DNA of 64,000 bases. Origin: Streptomyces sp. NBC_00078. GTDB lineage: Bacteria > Actinomycetota > Actinomycetes > Streptomycetales > Streptomycetaceae. The stretch lies in the NCBI RefSeq assembly GCF_026343335.1, contig NZ_JAPELX010000001.1, positions 5,766,001 through 5,830,000 on the forward strand, given 5' to 3'. This document shows, piece by piece, positions 16,081-24,463 of the stretch. The notes below the pieces were generated by a model. The model did no database searches, was not told the origin of the DNA, and saw only the letters and a list, made by a program, of their open reading frames with translations. Each line of letters begins with the position of its first letter. Positions within the stretch are counted from its first letter, which is position 1. The position numbers and the translations under genes were made by a program.

Positions 16081-17144
16081 TGGCCGACGAGCAGTACAGG
16101 TGGCTGGACCGCGAAACAGCGGAACTCCTGCTGCGTGGACAGTCACTGGAAGTAGTCGATGCCGGCGCCCGTGACCAGGCCGAACGCCTCGCCGAAACCC
16201 TCGACGGCCTGACCGCCGAGCCCCCGCCGAGCAGCGCCGAACTCCCCGGCGAGGCCGCCGCGCTGGCCGCCTTCCGTGCCGCGCGGTCCGACGCGAGCGC
16301 CGACCGGGCGGCGGCCCGTCACCCCGACCGCACCCAGGCCTCCGATGCCGGGCTCATCCGTATCGGTGGCCCGGTCGCGGTGCCCCGGCCCACCCGCCGG
16401 GGCCGGTCCGCGCGCTTCGCGCTGACGGCCGTACTGGCGTCCGGCATGGTCGGCGGCGTCGCGTTCGCGACGACAACAGGAGTGCTCCCGACGCCGTTCG
16501 GCCACGACCGGCCCGGCCCCGGCGCCTCGGTGTCGGCCGGAGCGCGCCCGGACCGCCCGCTCCTGTCACCCTCGCCGGACAGCGCCCTCGACGACTCCGT
16601 CGGCGGCTCCAACGACCCGGCGACCCCGCGCGGCTCGGTCGGCGGCGGCACCTCCGCCGAGCCCGGCCCCGACGACCGCAGCGGACACGTCGGCGGCGGG
16701 TGGCTCGGAGTCCCGTCGGCCTGCCGTGACGTGCGCGACGGCAAGGAACTGAGCGGCGACCGCATGCGTGCCCTTGAGGACGCGGCGGGTGGTACCAACC
16801 CGAGACGGGTCTGGAAGTACTGCAAGAACGTTCTCGGTGTCACCGACGCCAAGGCCTTCCGGGGCAGGCACCAGGACCAGGACCGGGACGGCAAGGTCAA
16901 GGGCGAGATCGGCGGCCGCGGCGGACACGGCCACCGCAACGGCCTGGGCGGCGAACAGGGTGACCAAGGTGAGCAGGGTGATCAGGGCGGTGACGGCGAC
17001 GGCCATCACATAGTCCCCGGCGGGAACGGCGGCACCGGCGTGCCGTCCGCCTCCCCTTCGCCCCTCGTACCGAGGCAACTGGTGCCAAGGCAGCCGGTGC
17101 CCCCGCGCGGCCCGTCTCCCAGCCCGACGTACAGCACGCTCTGA
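16080..17144 (+). CDS. Single-span membrane protein, probable anti-sigma partner
   Basis: This 354-residue protein has a soluble N-terminal domain with EAAALAAFRAARS (about 59-71) and a single hydrophobic span near 111-131. A long low-complexity exported region rich in Gly, Pro and Asp follows. The latter contains a conserved-looking island with two cysteines (PSACRDVRDG and WKYCKNVLGV) and a GEQGDQGEQGDQGG run. ATG at 16080 overlaps the sigma stop, so co-translation is likely. By position it should sequester the sigma factor, which is inference; no known anti-sigma domain is visible. Confidence 0.75.
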   Translation: MADEQYRWLDRETAELLLRGQSLEVVDAGARDQAERLAETLDGLTAEPPPSSAELPGEAAALAAFRAARSDASADRAAARHPDRTQASDAGLIRIGGPVAVPRPTRRGRSARFALTAVLASGMVGGVAFATTTGVLPTPFGHDRPGPGASVSAGARPDRPLLSPSPDSALDDSVGGSNDPATPRGSVGGGTSAEPGPDDRSGHVGGGWLGVPSACRDVRDGKELSGDRMRALEDAAGGTNPRRVWKYCKNVLGVTDAKAFRGRHQDQDRDGKVKGEIGGRGGHGHRNGLGGEQGDQGEQGDQGGDGDGHHIVPGGNGGTGVPSASPSPLVPRQLVPRQPVPPRGPSPSPTYSTL

Positions 17145-17370
17145 CCTGCTGTTTTGTGGCACGGGACGTTTCTGCGCCCCGCCAGTAACGTTTTCGGCCG
17201 CGTCCGCGCAGTAATGAGTGAGCCGACTGGTCATCGGCCGTCGCACAGAGCCGGGGTTCCCCCCGTACCTACGGCTCGTGCACCTCGGCGCGGGCGGGAC
17301 ACGTTCCCCCGGTCCCGCCCGCGCCCCATACCTCTCCCGGCCTTTCCCGGCCTCTCCCGCTACCGGGACG

Positions 17371-18189
17371 TCACCAGTACACGACGACCTTGTCGCCGTT
17401 CCTCACCTGCGCGTACAGATCGGCGACGGCCGCCTCGTCCCGGACGTTGACGCAGCCGTGCGAGGCGCCGGTGTAACCGCGGGCCGCGAAGTCGTAGGAG
17501 AAGTGCACGGCCTGGCCGCCGCTGAAGAACATCGCGTAGGGCATGGACGAGTCGTAGAGCGTCGACCAGTGGTGGCGGGACTTCCAGTACACGTGGAACA
17601 CGCCGTCGCGGGTCGGCGTGCCCGTCGCGCCGAAGCGGACCGACATCGTCGACACCGTCCGCCCGTCGATCATCCAGCGCAGGGTCCGGGTCGTCTTGTC
17701 GATGCACAGCACCCGCCCGGTCAGACACCGCGGGTCGGGTGCGCCGGCGGGCTGGCCGCCCATCAGATACCGCTCCCACTTGCCCGGTTCGTGCGTCATC
17801 TTCAGCAGCCGCTGCCAGGTGACGGTGTCCGTCTTCCCGGTCCTCGGCAGCCCGCGCTTGTCCTGGAACCCTCTGACCGCCTTCTCCGTCAGGTCGTCGT
17901 ACGTCCCGGTCGGCCCGTCGAAGAGCCAGTCGGCCTGGCGCAGCCGGGCCTGGAGTTCGCGTACGTGGTCGCCGCTGTCGCCGGGGGACCACAGGACGGC
18001 GGGCCCGGCCGTCGGGGAAGAGGAGCTGGGCCTGTCGTCGGCCCCGGTGCCGGGCGGTCTGCTGCCCGGCAGCTCGATGTGCACGGGTGAGTGGCCCTTG
18101 CCGTCCGCGCCCTGCACGGTGCAGCCGCACACGGCGGCCAGGGCCGCGAGCGCGGCGGTGGCGGCGATCGATCTCCCCATGCCCGTCAT
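17371..18189 (-). CDS. L,D-transpeptidase lipoprotein with peptidoglycan-binding domain
   Basis: This exported 272-residue protein has a lipoprotein-type signal ending in AAVCGC. A peptidoglycan-binding-like module (GDHVRELQARLRQADWL, about residues 70-120) is followed by a C-terminal YkuD catalytic domain. The active-site motif is SHGCVNVRD near residue 245, with the upstream histidine in AVHFSYDF. It should form 3-3 cross-links in, or anchor proteins to, peptidoglycan. The ATG at 18189 was chosen; an upstream GTG at 18195 is closer to GAGGGGG. Confidence 0.9.
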   Translation of the reverse strand: MTGMGRSIAATAALAALAAVCGCTVQGADGKGHSPVHIELPGSRPPGTGADDRPSSSSPTAGPAVLWSPGDSGDHVRELQARLRQADWLFDGPTGTYDDLTEKAVRGFQDKRGLPRTGKTDTVTWQRLLKMTHEPGKWERYLMGGQPAGAPDPRCLTGRVLCIDKTTRTLRWMIDGRTVSTMSVRFGATGTPTRDGVFHVYWKSRHHWSTLYDSSMPYAMFFSGGQAVHFSYDFAARGYTGASHGCVNVRDEAAVADLYAQVRNGDKVVVYW

Positions 18190-18324
18190 ACGCACCGAGG
18201 CCCCCTCGTTCTCACCGGCGTACCCGCGTGTCACCTGAGATGCTCCCCGCGGATGACTGGTTGCGAACGGCGGGGCATTGTTGTCAGCGTGCCCGAGTAG
18301 CCGGCCGGCGGGAGGAATCACACC

Positions 18325-19905
18325 ATGGCGCGTGAGACGGAGTCCGGACTGCCCATCGAGCCGGTCTACGGGCCCGGTGACCTGACCGGCTGGAATCCCG
18401 CCGAGAAGCTGGGCGAACCGGGAGAGTATCCCTACACCCGCGGTGTCTACCCGTCGATGTACACGGGCCGCCCGTGGACCATGCGGCAGTACGCCGGTTT
18501 CGGTACGGCGACGGAGTCGAACGCCCGCTACCGGCAGCTGATCGCGCACGGCACGACGGGCCTGTCGGTCGCCTTCGACCTGCCCACTCAAATGGGCCAC
18601 GACTCCGACGCCCCGATCGCGCACGGCGAGGTCGGCAAGGTGGGCGTGGCCATCGACTCGATCGACGACATGCGGGTGCTGTTCGGCGGGATCCCGCTGG
18701 ATCAGGTGTCGACGTCGATGACGATCAACGCACCGGCCGCCCTGCTGCTGCTCCTGTACCAGCTGGTCGGCGAGGAGCAGGGCGTGCCGGCCTCCCGGCT
18801 CACCGGCACCATCCAGAACGACGTGCTGAAGGAGTACATCGCGCGGGGAACGTACATCTTCCCGCCGAAGCCCTCGCTCCGGCTGATCGCCGACATCTTC
18901 AAGTACTGCCGGACCGAGATCCCGAAATGGAACACGATCTCCATCTCCGGCTATCACATGGCGGAGGCGGGTGCGTCGCCCGCGCAGGAGATCGCCTTCA
19001 CACTGGCGGACGGCATCGAGTACGTCCGGACGGCGGTCGCGGCGGGGATGGACGTGGACGACTTCGCGCCCCGGCTGTCCTTCTTCTTCGTGGCCCGTAC
19101 GACGATCCTTGAGGAGGTCGCGAAGTTCCGCGCCGCCCGCCGGATCTGGGCGCGGGTCATGCGGGAGGAGTTCGGCGCGCGCAACCCCAAGTCGCTGATG
19201 CTGCGTTTCCACACGCAGACGGCCGGCGTGCAGCTGACGGCGCAGCAGCCGGAGGTGAACCTGGTCCGCGTCGCCGTGCAGGGTCTGGCGGCCGTCCTCG
19301 GCGGCACCCAGTCCCTCCACACCAACTCCTTCGACGAGGCGATCGCGCTGCCCACGGACAAGAGCGCTCGGCTGGCCCTGCGGACCCAGCAGGTGCTGGC
19401 CTACGAGACGGACGTGACGGCGACGGTCGACCCGTTCGCGGGTTCGTACGTCGTGGAGAAGATGACGGACGACGTGGAGGCGGCCGCCCTGGAGCTGATG
19501 CGGAAGGTCGAGGACCTGGGCGGTGCGGTGGCCGCCATCGAGCACGGCTTCCAGAAGTCGGAGATCGAGCGCAGCGCGTACCGGATCGCGCAGGAGACCG
19601 ACGCGGGCGAGCGGGTCGTGGTCGGCGTCAACCGCTTCCAGCTGGACGCGGAGGAACCCTACGAGCCGCTCCGCGTCGACCCGGCCATCGAGGCGCAGCA
19701 GGCGGAGCGCCTCGCCGGGCTCCGCGCCGAGCGCGACGGGTCGGCGGTGGACTCGGCGCTGGCGGCCCTGAAGAAGGCGGCCGCGGGCGAGGACAACGTC
19801 CTGTACCCGATGAAGGACGCCCTGCGGGCCCGGGCCACGGTGGGCGAGGTGTGCAACGCCCTGCGGGAGGTCTGGGGGACCTATGTGCCGAGCGACGCGT
19901 TCTGA
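18325..19905 (+). CDS. Acyl-CoA (methylmalonyl-CoA-type) mutase large subunit
   Basis: This 526-residue mutase catalytic subunit contains only the TIM-barrel and linker; the cobalamin-binding domain is absent, so a separate small subunit encoded elsewhere is required. Signatures include MRQYAGFGTATESNARYRQL, LPTQMGHDSD, SISGYHMAEAGA and FHTQTAGVQLTAQQPEVN. Tyrosine in NARY and arginine in PSLRLIADI fit carboxylated acyl-CoA substrates (methylmalonyl type) better than the Phe/Gln pair described for isobutyryl-CoA mutase. GGAGGAATCACACC precedes the ATG. It stands alone and is divergent from the transpeptidase gene. Confidence 0.9.
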   Translation: MARETESGLPIEPVYGPGDLTGWNPAEKLGEPGEYPYTRGVYPSMYTGRPWTMRQYAGFGTATESNARYRQLIAHGTTGLSVAFDLPTQMGHDSDAPIAHGEVGKVGVAIDSIDDMRVLFGGIPLDQVSTSMTINAPAALLLLLYQLVGEEQGVPASRLTGTIQNDVLKEYIARGTYIFPPKPSLRLIADIFKYCRTEIPKWNTISISGYHMAEAGASPAQEIAFTLADGIEYVRTAVAAGMDVDDFAPRLSFFFVARTTILEEVAKFRAARRIWARVMREEFGARNPKSLMLRFHTQTAGVQLTAQQPEVNLVRVAVQGLAAVLGGTQSLHTNSFDEAIALPTDKSARLALRTQQVLAYETDVTATVDPFAGSYVVEKMTDDVEAAALELMRKVEDLGGAVAAIEHGFQKSEIERSAYRIAQETDAGERVVVGVNRFQLDAEEPYEPLRVDPAIEAQQAERLAGLRAERDGSAVDSALAALKKAAAGEDNVLYPMKDALRARATVGEVCNALREVWGTYVPSDAF

Positions 19906-20091
19906 GCCGGGCGCATACTCCCTTCGGCGTCAGCCTCGTCAGCCTCGAACTCCGTGGACATGCCCCCGACGGCGACGGCCGACCGTCTCACCTGCCGAAT
20001 CACCTCCCCAAGCGAGCGAGGTACTCCGGGAGTTGGGCGCGCCGGCGTCCGGTGAACACACCTCGTCGTGTCGGCGTCCGGTGGACGGACC

Positions 20092-21216
20092 TCAGCGCTT
20101 TCCGGACAGTGCCGTCCGCAGCCTCGGCGTCAGCTGCTTCTCGACGTAGCGGTTCAGCAGCCAGGCAAGCAGCAGCATCGACGCGACCGTCAGCGCGAAG
20201 GTCTCCGCCGACGGCAGGCCGAGGCTGATGTGCAGGGCGCGGATCACCACCCAGCCCAGGTGCTCGTGGACCAGGTAGAACGGGTACGTCAGTGCCCCGG
20301 CCACCGTCAGCCAGCGCCAGTTGGCCCAGTTCAGCCAGCCCAGGGCGATCGCGGCGACCGCGACGAAGCCGAAGGCGACGATGAGGGTGATGCCGAGTGA
20401 GGAGCGGTGGGCGAAGGCGTTCGGGTCCGAGGCGTTCCACAGGCTGCGCACCGCGTAGTGCTGCCCGATCAGGAAGCTCACGGCAACGATGCCCCAGGCG
20501 TAGACGTCACGCCGGTCGCGGTGGACGAGGTAGAGGCCGACCCCGCCGATGAAGAAGGGCGCGTACTCGGGCATCAGCACGATGTCGAGCAGGGGCATGT
20601 GCGCGCCCTGCGCGATCGCCGCCGCCAGCGTCCAGCCCGCACAGAAAAGGATCACGCGGCGCCGGTTGGCCCCGGGCAGTACGACGCACAGCGCGAACAG
20701 TGCGTAGAAGCGGATCTCCGCCCACAGCGTCCAGCACACCCCCAGCACCCGGTCCACGCCCAGCGGTTGCTGAAGCATGGTCAGGTTCACCAGCGTGTCG
20801 CTCGGTGACAGGGCCTTGTAGGCGACCATCGGCAGCGCGAACACCGCCGACACGATGAGAATCGCCGCCCAGTAGGCCGGCAGCAGACGGGAGGCGCGGG
20901 AGGCGAAGAACGACTTCAGGGGCCGCCCCCAGCCGCTCATGCAGATGACGAATCCGCTGATCACGAAAAAGACCTGGACGCCGAGGCAGCCGTAGGAGAA
21001 ATAGCCGTGCAGCGTGGGGAACTGGTCCTTGGCGGAACTTCCCCAGGCACGGGTGACCTCGCCGCCGCGGCCGCCGTAGTGATAAGCCGCCACCATCAGC
21101 GCGGCGATCAGCCGCAGGCCGTCCAGAGCGCGCAGCCGGGTTTCCCGGGACCCCGTCCGTTCCGGGCGGCGGTGCACCGCCGCGTCGGGCGCCGGTCGGA
21201 CGGTCGTGCTGGTCAC
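20092..21216 (-). CDS. Acyltransferase family 3 (OafA/YrhL-like) membrane protein
   Basis: This 374-residue integral membrane acyltransferase has a hydrophilic N-terminus, then LRALDGLRLIAALMVAAYHYGG with the catalytic-site histidine. FVISGFVICMSGW and FFASRASRLLPAYW follow, the usual family blocks, with about ten hydrophobic spans. It should transfer acyl groups such as acetyl to an extracytoplasmic carbohydrate. The GTG start follows GAGGAG by six bases. Being the first gene before the glycopolymer cluster, it may decorate that polymer; this is inferred from proximity. Confidence 0.88.
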   Translation of the reverse strand: MTSTTVRPAPDAAVHRRPERTGSRETRLRALDGLRLIAALMVAAYHYGGRGGEVTRAWGSSAKDQFPTLHGYFSYGCLGVQVFFVISGFVICMSGWGRPLKSFFASRASRLLPAYWAAILIVSAVFALPMVAYKALSPSDTLVNLTMLQQPLGVDRVLGVCWTLWAEIRFYALFALCVVLPGANRRRVILFCAGWTLAAAIAQGAHMPLLDIVLMPEYAPFFIGGVGLYLVHRDRRDVYAWGIVAVSFLIGQHYAVRSLWNASDPNAFAHRSSLGITLIVAFGFVAVAAIALGWLNWANWRWLTVAGALTYPFYLVHEHLGWVVIRALHISLGLPSAETFALTVASMLLLAWLLNRYVEKQLTPRLRTALSGKR

Positions 21217-21385
21217 TGAATTCTCCTCGGCGCGCTCACTCTCACGGGTGCGTCACAGCACGTTAGTCCGAATCGCGGGGATGCCTTGACTGGCAGGCCA
21301 ACGATTTGGCGTGTGGCCCCGGTACGTTCACCTGGATGTCGTTTTGAATCCCTGAGTTCGCCCGGAATCCCCCCACGTCGCGGTG

Positions 21386-21835
21386 AAACCGCGAGCACCG
21401 CATCGAGTGGGCGAAAACAAGGATCCTGGAGGCCCTCGGCGACGAGGCGCAGGTCCTGGAGGCGTACGAGAAGTGTCCGGAACTCAGCCGGTACGACGGC
21501 TTCGGCGTGCGCGCCCGGTCGCCGGTCTGCGCATCGCGGGGGAGGAGGAGCGCGAGCTGCCCGGCCTGGTGCGCCTGCGGGCCCCGCGCGCCGAGGCCGG
21601 GCCGCGCCTGGTGGGGGCGCTCCGCACGCTGTCCGCCGGACAGGCTCCGGTCGCCGACCGGCAGGACCTGCGCAGCCAGTACCTCGACCTGCGCGCCGAC
21701 GCCCCCGGCGTCAGCGGGTACTTGGTCTTCTCGCCCGCGAACCGCTCCTCGCGGCCGAAGGCTCCCTCGGGCCGGGTGGGGGCGTGGGTGGATTACGGCC
21801 GGGATTCGTCAGGGAACCCCGCACTGTGCGGGTGA
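21386..21835 (+). pseudogene. Frameshifted remnant of an unidentified gene
   Basis: A coding-like run, RIEWAKTRILEALGDEAQVLEAYEKC and RYDGFGVRAR, starts near 21400. It breaks near 21510 and continues in another frame as LRIAGEEERELPGLVRLRAPRAE, ADRQDLRSQYLDLRAD up to a stop at 21835. Neither half has a plausible start with a ribosome binding site. I do not recognise the family. The interval 21217-21385 before it holds only the upstream region of the acyltransferase gene. Confidence 0.45.
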
Positions 21836-21932
21836 GGGCGGCTTCCGGGATCCCAGGAGTCCGGAAGCCGCCCAGCGGTTCAGCACAGGAGTGAGGCACA
21901 GGTCCTGCTCGGCGCTTCGGCGCTTCGGCGGC

Positions 21933-23279
21933 TCAGCGCTTCACGGCCTTCTTGATCGCCCGCGCCCGGCGGACCACCCTGCGTGCCGTGGAGCTGCGGG
22001 GCAGGAAGGCCAGCCGCTCCGGAATGCCGCCGGGCAGCCCGAGCGATGTGAGCCGCTTGCGCTTGAAGTAACGCCGGGTGCGGTCGGCGAAGTGCCGGGA
22101 CAGGTACCGCTCCGCAGCCGGGCGCAGGCTCGGGTAGATCTGCGGCTGCATGCTGAAGCCGACCGCGTTGACCAGGCCGTCCAGCGTGTCGGCGGGGACG
22201 GTGTCCTCGCCCTTCCCGCCCTCCAGGTCCGGGATCAGCGCGTCGGCCAGGACGGCCGGGACCCGGTTGCTGTTCTGGTACGGCGTGAGGCGGTCCAGCA
22301 GCGCCTCGGTGCCGATGCGGGCGACCGGAAGCTCGTAGAACGCGGAGGCGGTGAACAGGGCCGTGGAGAAGCAGCCGACGACGAGTCCGGGGGGTGACTT
22401 CTCGAACAGCACCTCGGCCAGGACGGGCACGTCGAGGACGATGAGGTCGATGCCGAGCTTCTCGGCCTCGGTCTCCAGGGCGCGGCTGTAGCGGGCCGGC
22501 GCGGTGGGGTGCGGCTTGAAGACGATCGACCGGTGGCCGCGCTCGACCGCTCCGCGCATCATCCGCACATGCAGGTCCTCCTCCTCGTCGGGGGAGAGGA
22601 TGTTCAGCGCGGACAGGTACTGACCGAGCAGCAGTGCCGCGTTGTCCGGCAGGACCGGCAACTCCGGCAGCGAGGCCGTGAGTTCGCCCAGCACCTTCAG
22701 GAAGGCGGCCGTCGGCACCAGCTGTGCGGGCACGTCGAACTCGGTCAGCAGCATCGGGGTGAGCCCCGGCACCAGGTCCAGGTGGAGCAGCCGCCGCACG
22801 CGCGTGCCGACCAGCGGGTCCAGCTTGTTGCGGGTGGGGCCGTAGCTCATCAGGCCGTCGGCGTAGACGTCGACGGGGGCGTCGGTGAACAGCTGGGCCA
22901 CGGACAGGGCGGGGGTGACCTGGATGGACTCCACGACCAGCTCCACCCGGTCCTCGCCCAGGTCCCACAGCAGCCGCAGATAGCGCTCGAAGAGCGGGAT
23001 GTCGTCCGCGCGCGGGGTCCAGGAACCGGGGTGGAAGGGGCGGATGGCCTCGTTCCAGGACAGCACGGCGTCGAAGTGGCCGCGCAGCGGTTCGAAGCCC
23101 GGCATCTCGTCGACCGGCGGGGTGGTCTCCGGGGTCGCGGAGTTGTTGAACACCAGCAGCAGCCGGCGGGCCGGCTCCTCGCCGTCCCGCTCCGTGAAGC
23201 AGCCGGAGTCGAGGGCGGCGGCCAGGGTGGCGGCGCCGTACAGCGTCGAGACGCAGAAGATACGGGTGGTACGGGGCAT
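21933..23279 (-). CDS. Polysialyltransferase-family glycosyltransferase
   Basis: This 448-residue protein begins MPRTTRIFCVSTLYGAATLAAAL, the typical opening of the alpha-2,8-polysialyltransferase family. It contains the family HP motif in VFKPHPTAPARYSRALE and a second conserved region GCFSTALFTASAFY. It probably transfers CMP-activated nonulosonic acid to a growing polymer at the cytoplasmic face. A basic C-terminus (RRVVRRARAIKKAVKR) could contact the membrane. ATG shares a base with the TGA of the upstream GT2 gene (TGATG), so the two are coupled. Confidence 0.87.
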   Translation of the reverse strand: MPRTTRIFCVSTLYGAATLAAALDSGCFTERDGEEPARRLLLVFNNSATPETTPPVDEMPGFEPLRGHFDAVLSWNEAIRPFHPGSWTPRADDIPLFERYLRLLWDLGEDRVELVVESIQVTPALSVAQLFTDAPVDVYADGLMSYGPTRNKLDPLVGTRVRRLLHLDLVPGLTPMLLTEFDVPAQLVPTAAFLKVLGELTASLPELPVLPDNAALLLGQYLSALNILSPDEEEDLHVRMMRGAVERGHRSIVFKPHPTAPARYSRALETEAEKLGIDLIVLDVPVLAEVLFEKSPPGLVVGCFSTALFTASAFYELPVARIGTEALLDRLTPYQNSNRVPAVLADALIPDLEGGKGEDTVPADTLDGLVNAVGFSMQPQIYPSLRPAAERYLSRHFADRTRRYFKRKRLTSLGLPGGIPERLAFLPRSSTARRVVRRARAIKKAVKR

Positions 23280-24265
23280 CAGGCAGCCGCCTTCGCTGTC
23301 GTGATCCGGCGCCGCAGCCGCCGCAGCTTGGAGGAACGGTGCATGTCCATCGTCTCGAGCACGTCGCCGAGCATGTCCTGCGGCATGCGCTGGATGGCGG
23401 CCGCGCTCATCGCCCGCAGCTGCCGGTGCACGGACGGCTCCCACTTCTCCTCGTCCGAGACGTGGTGGGCGATGATCGCGCAGTAGGTGCGCACGGCCTT
23501 CGGGAGCAGCCGGTCGGCGTCCGGGTCCTGGGCCGTCTCCTCGATGACCTGGTCGAAGGCGCGGATGAAGTCGAGTTGGCGGACGTCGCCGATCTGCGTC
23601 AGGGAGGACGCGACACCGCGCCGGTAGAAGACGCCGAGCAGGCTCACCACGGCGAACGACTCCGCCTCGCGGTGCAGCTTCCAGATCCACGGCCGGTCCT
23701 CGGCCGTGCGCAGCCCGTCGGTGAAGTGCAGCAGACCCTTGTCGGCCAGACGGCGGTGGTAGGCGCCGGCCCACGCGTACGCGTAGTCCACGGAGGTGCT
23801 GCGGTCCGCGGGCAGGATCGCCTCGCGAGGGTTGAACACCTCCCAGCGCCGCCCGATCGGCACCCGGTTCACGGTGCGTGCGCGGGCCGTGGCCTGCACA
23901 TGGTCGGTACGGACGAAGTCGCAGCCCAACTGCTCGATGGCGCCCACCAGTTCGGCGAGGTAGCCGGGAGCCAGCCAGTCGTCACCGTCCAGGAAGGTCA
24001 GGTACTCGCCCCGCGCGGCGTCCAGGCCGGTGTTGCGCGCGGTGGCGAGTCCCCCGTTCTTCTCATGGCGGATATAACGCACCTGCGCGACATCGGATAG
24101 TTCTTCGGCCGCGCGTTCGAGAATGGCCGGAGTTTCGTCCTTCGAGTGGTCGTCGACCAGTACGAACTCGAAATCCCGTTGCGCGTTCAGTCGAAGGCTT
24201 CTGAGGGTGTCCGGGGCGTATTGCTGCACGTTGTAGAACGGCACGATCACGGAGAGCTTTGGCAC
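23279..24265 (-). CDS. Family 2 glycosyltransferase
   Basis: This 328-residue GT-A enzyme begins VPKLSVIVPFYNVQQY. It has the acceptor-loop VLVDDHSKDET and the metal-binding DGDDW in YLTFLDGDDWLAP, the pattern of GT2 transferases acting in teichoic-acid-like polymer synthesis. A C-terminal helical basic tail (SSKLRRLRRRI) is present. The GTG at 24265 has no ribosome binding site but lies seven bases after TAGGCT, so a leaderless message is likely. An in-frame ATG at 24349 is less convincing. Confidence 0.88.
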   Translation of the reverse strand: MPKLSVIVPFYNVQQYAPDTLRSLRLNAQRDFEFVLVDDHSKDETPAILERAAEELSDVAQVRYIRHEKNGGLATARNTGLDAARGEYLTFLDGDDWLAPGYLAELVGAIEQLGCDFVRTDHVQATARARTVNRVPIGRRWEVFNPREAILPADRSTSVDYAYAWAGAYHRRLADKGLLHFTDGLRTAEDRPWIWKLHREAESFAVVSLLGVFYRRGVASSLTQIGDVRQLDFIRAFDQVIEETAQDPDADRLLPKAVRTYCAIIAHHVSDEEKWEPSVHRQLRAMSAAAIQRMPQDMLGDVLETMDMHRSSKLRRLRRRITTAKAAA

Positions 24266-24463
24266 AGCCGAAAGCCTAGGAGGGTGCCCGGCTGCAGAAC
24301 TTTCCGGTGTCCGTACTCCGGGTGAACTCCATGTGTCGGAACGGTGCATCGCCTGTACTTTCGGCACTTTGGCGAGCCAGTTCGGCTCGCGGCGAGGTGT
24401 TGTTAACTTTTTGTTGAGGTGCGGTTGGGCCGCTCCTCGGAATTGCTTCCTAGCGTCTTCTAC
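24255..24463. promoter_or_regulatory. Divergent leaderless promoter region
   Basis: Both divergent glycosyltransferase genes lack a ribosome binding site. On the minus strand TAGGCT is followed by seven bases and GTG (24265). On the plus strand TAGCGT (24451-24456) is followed by seven bases and GTG (24464). The matching spacing suggests -10 elements whose transcripts start at the initiation codon. The centre is AT-rich for this genome (TTGTTAACTTTTTGTTG near 24400). Confidence 0.6.

Noticed and set aside
17371..19545. 724-codon minus-strand frame
   Set aside because: The first 450 codons are antisense to the methylmalonyl-CoA mutase; only the part from 18189 downward is a real transpeptidase with signal peptide.
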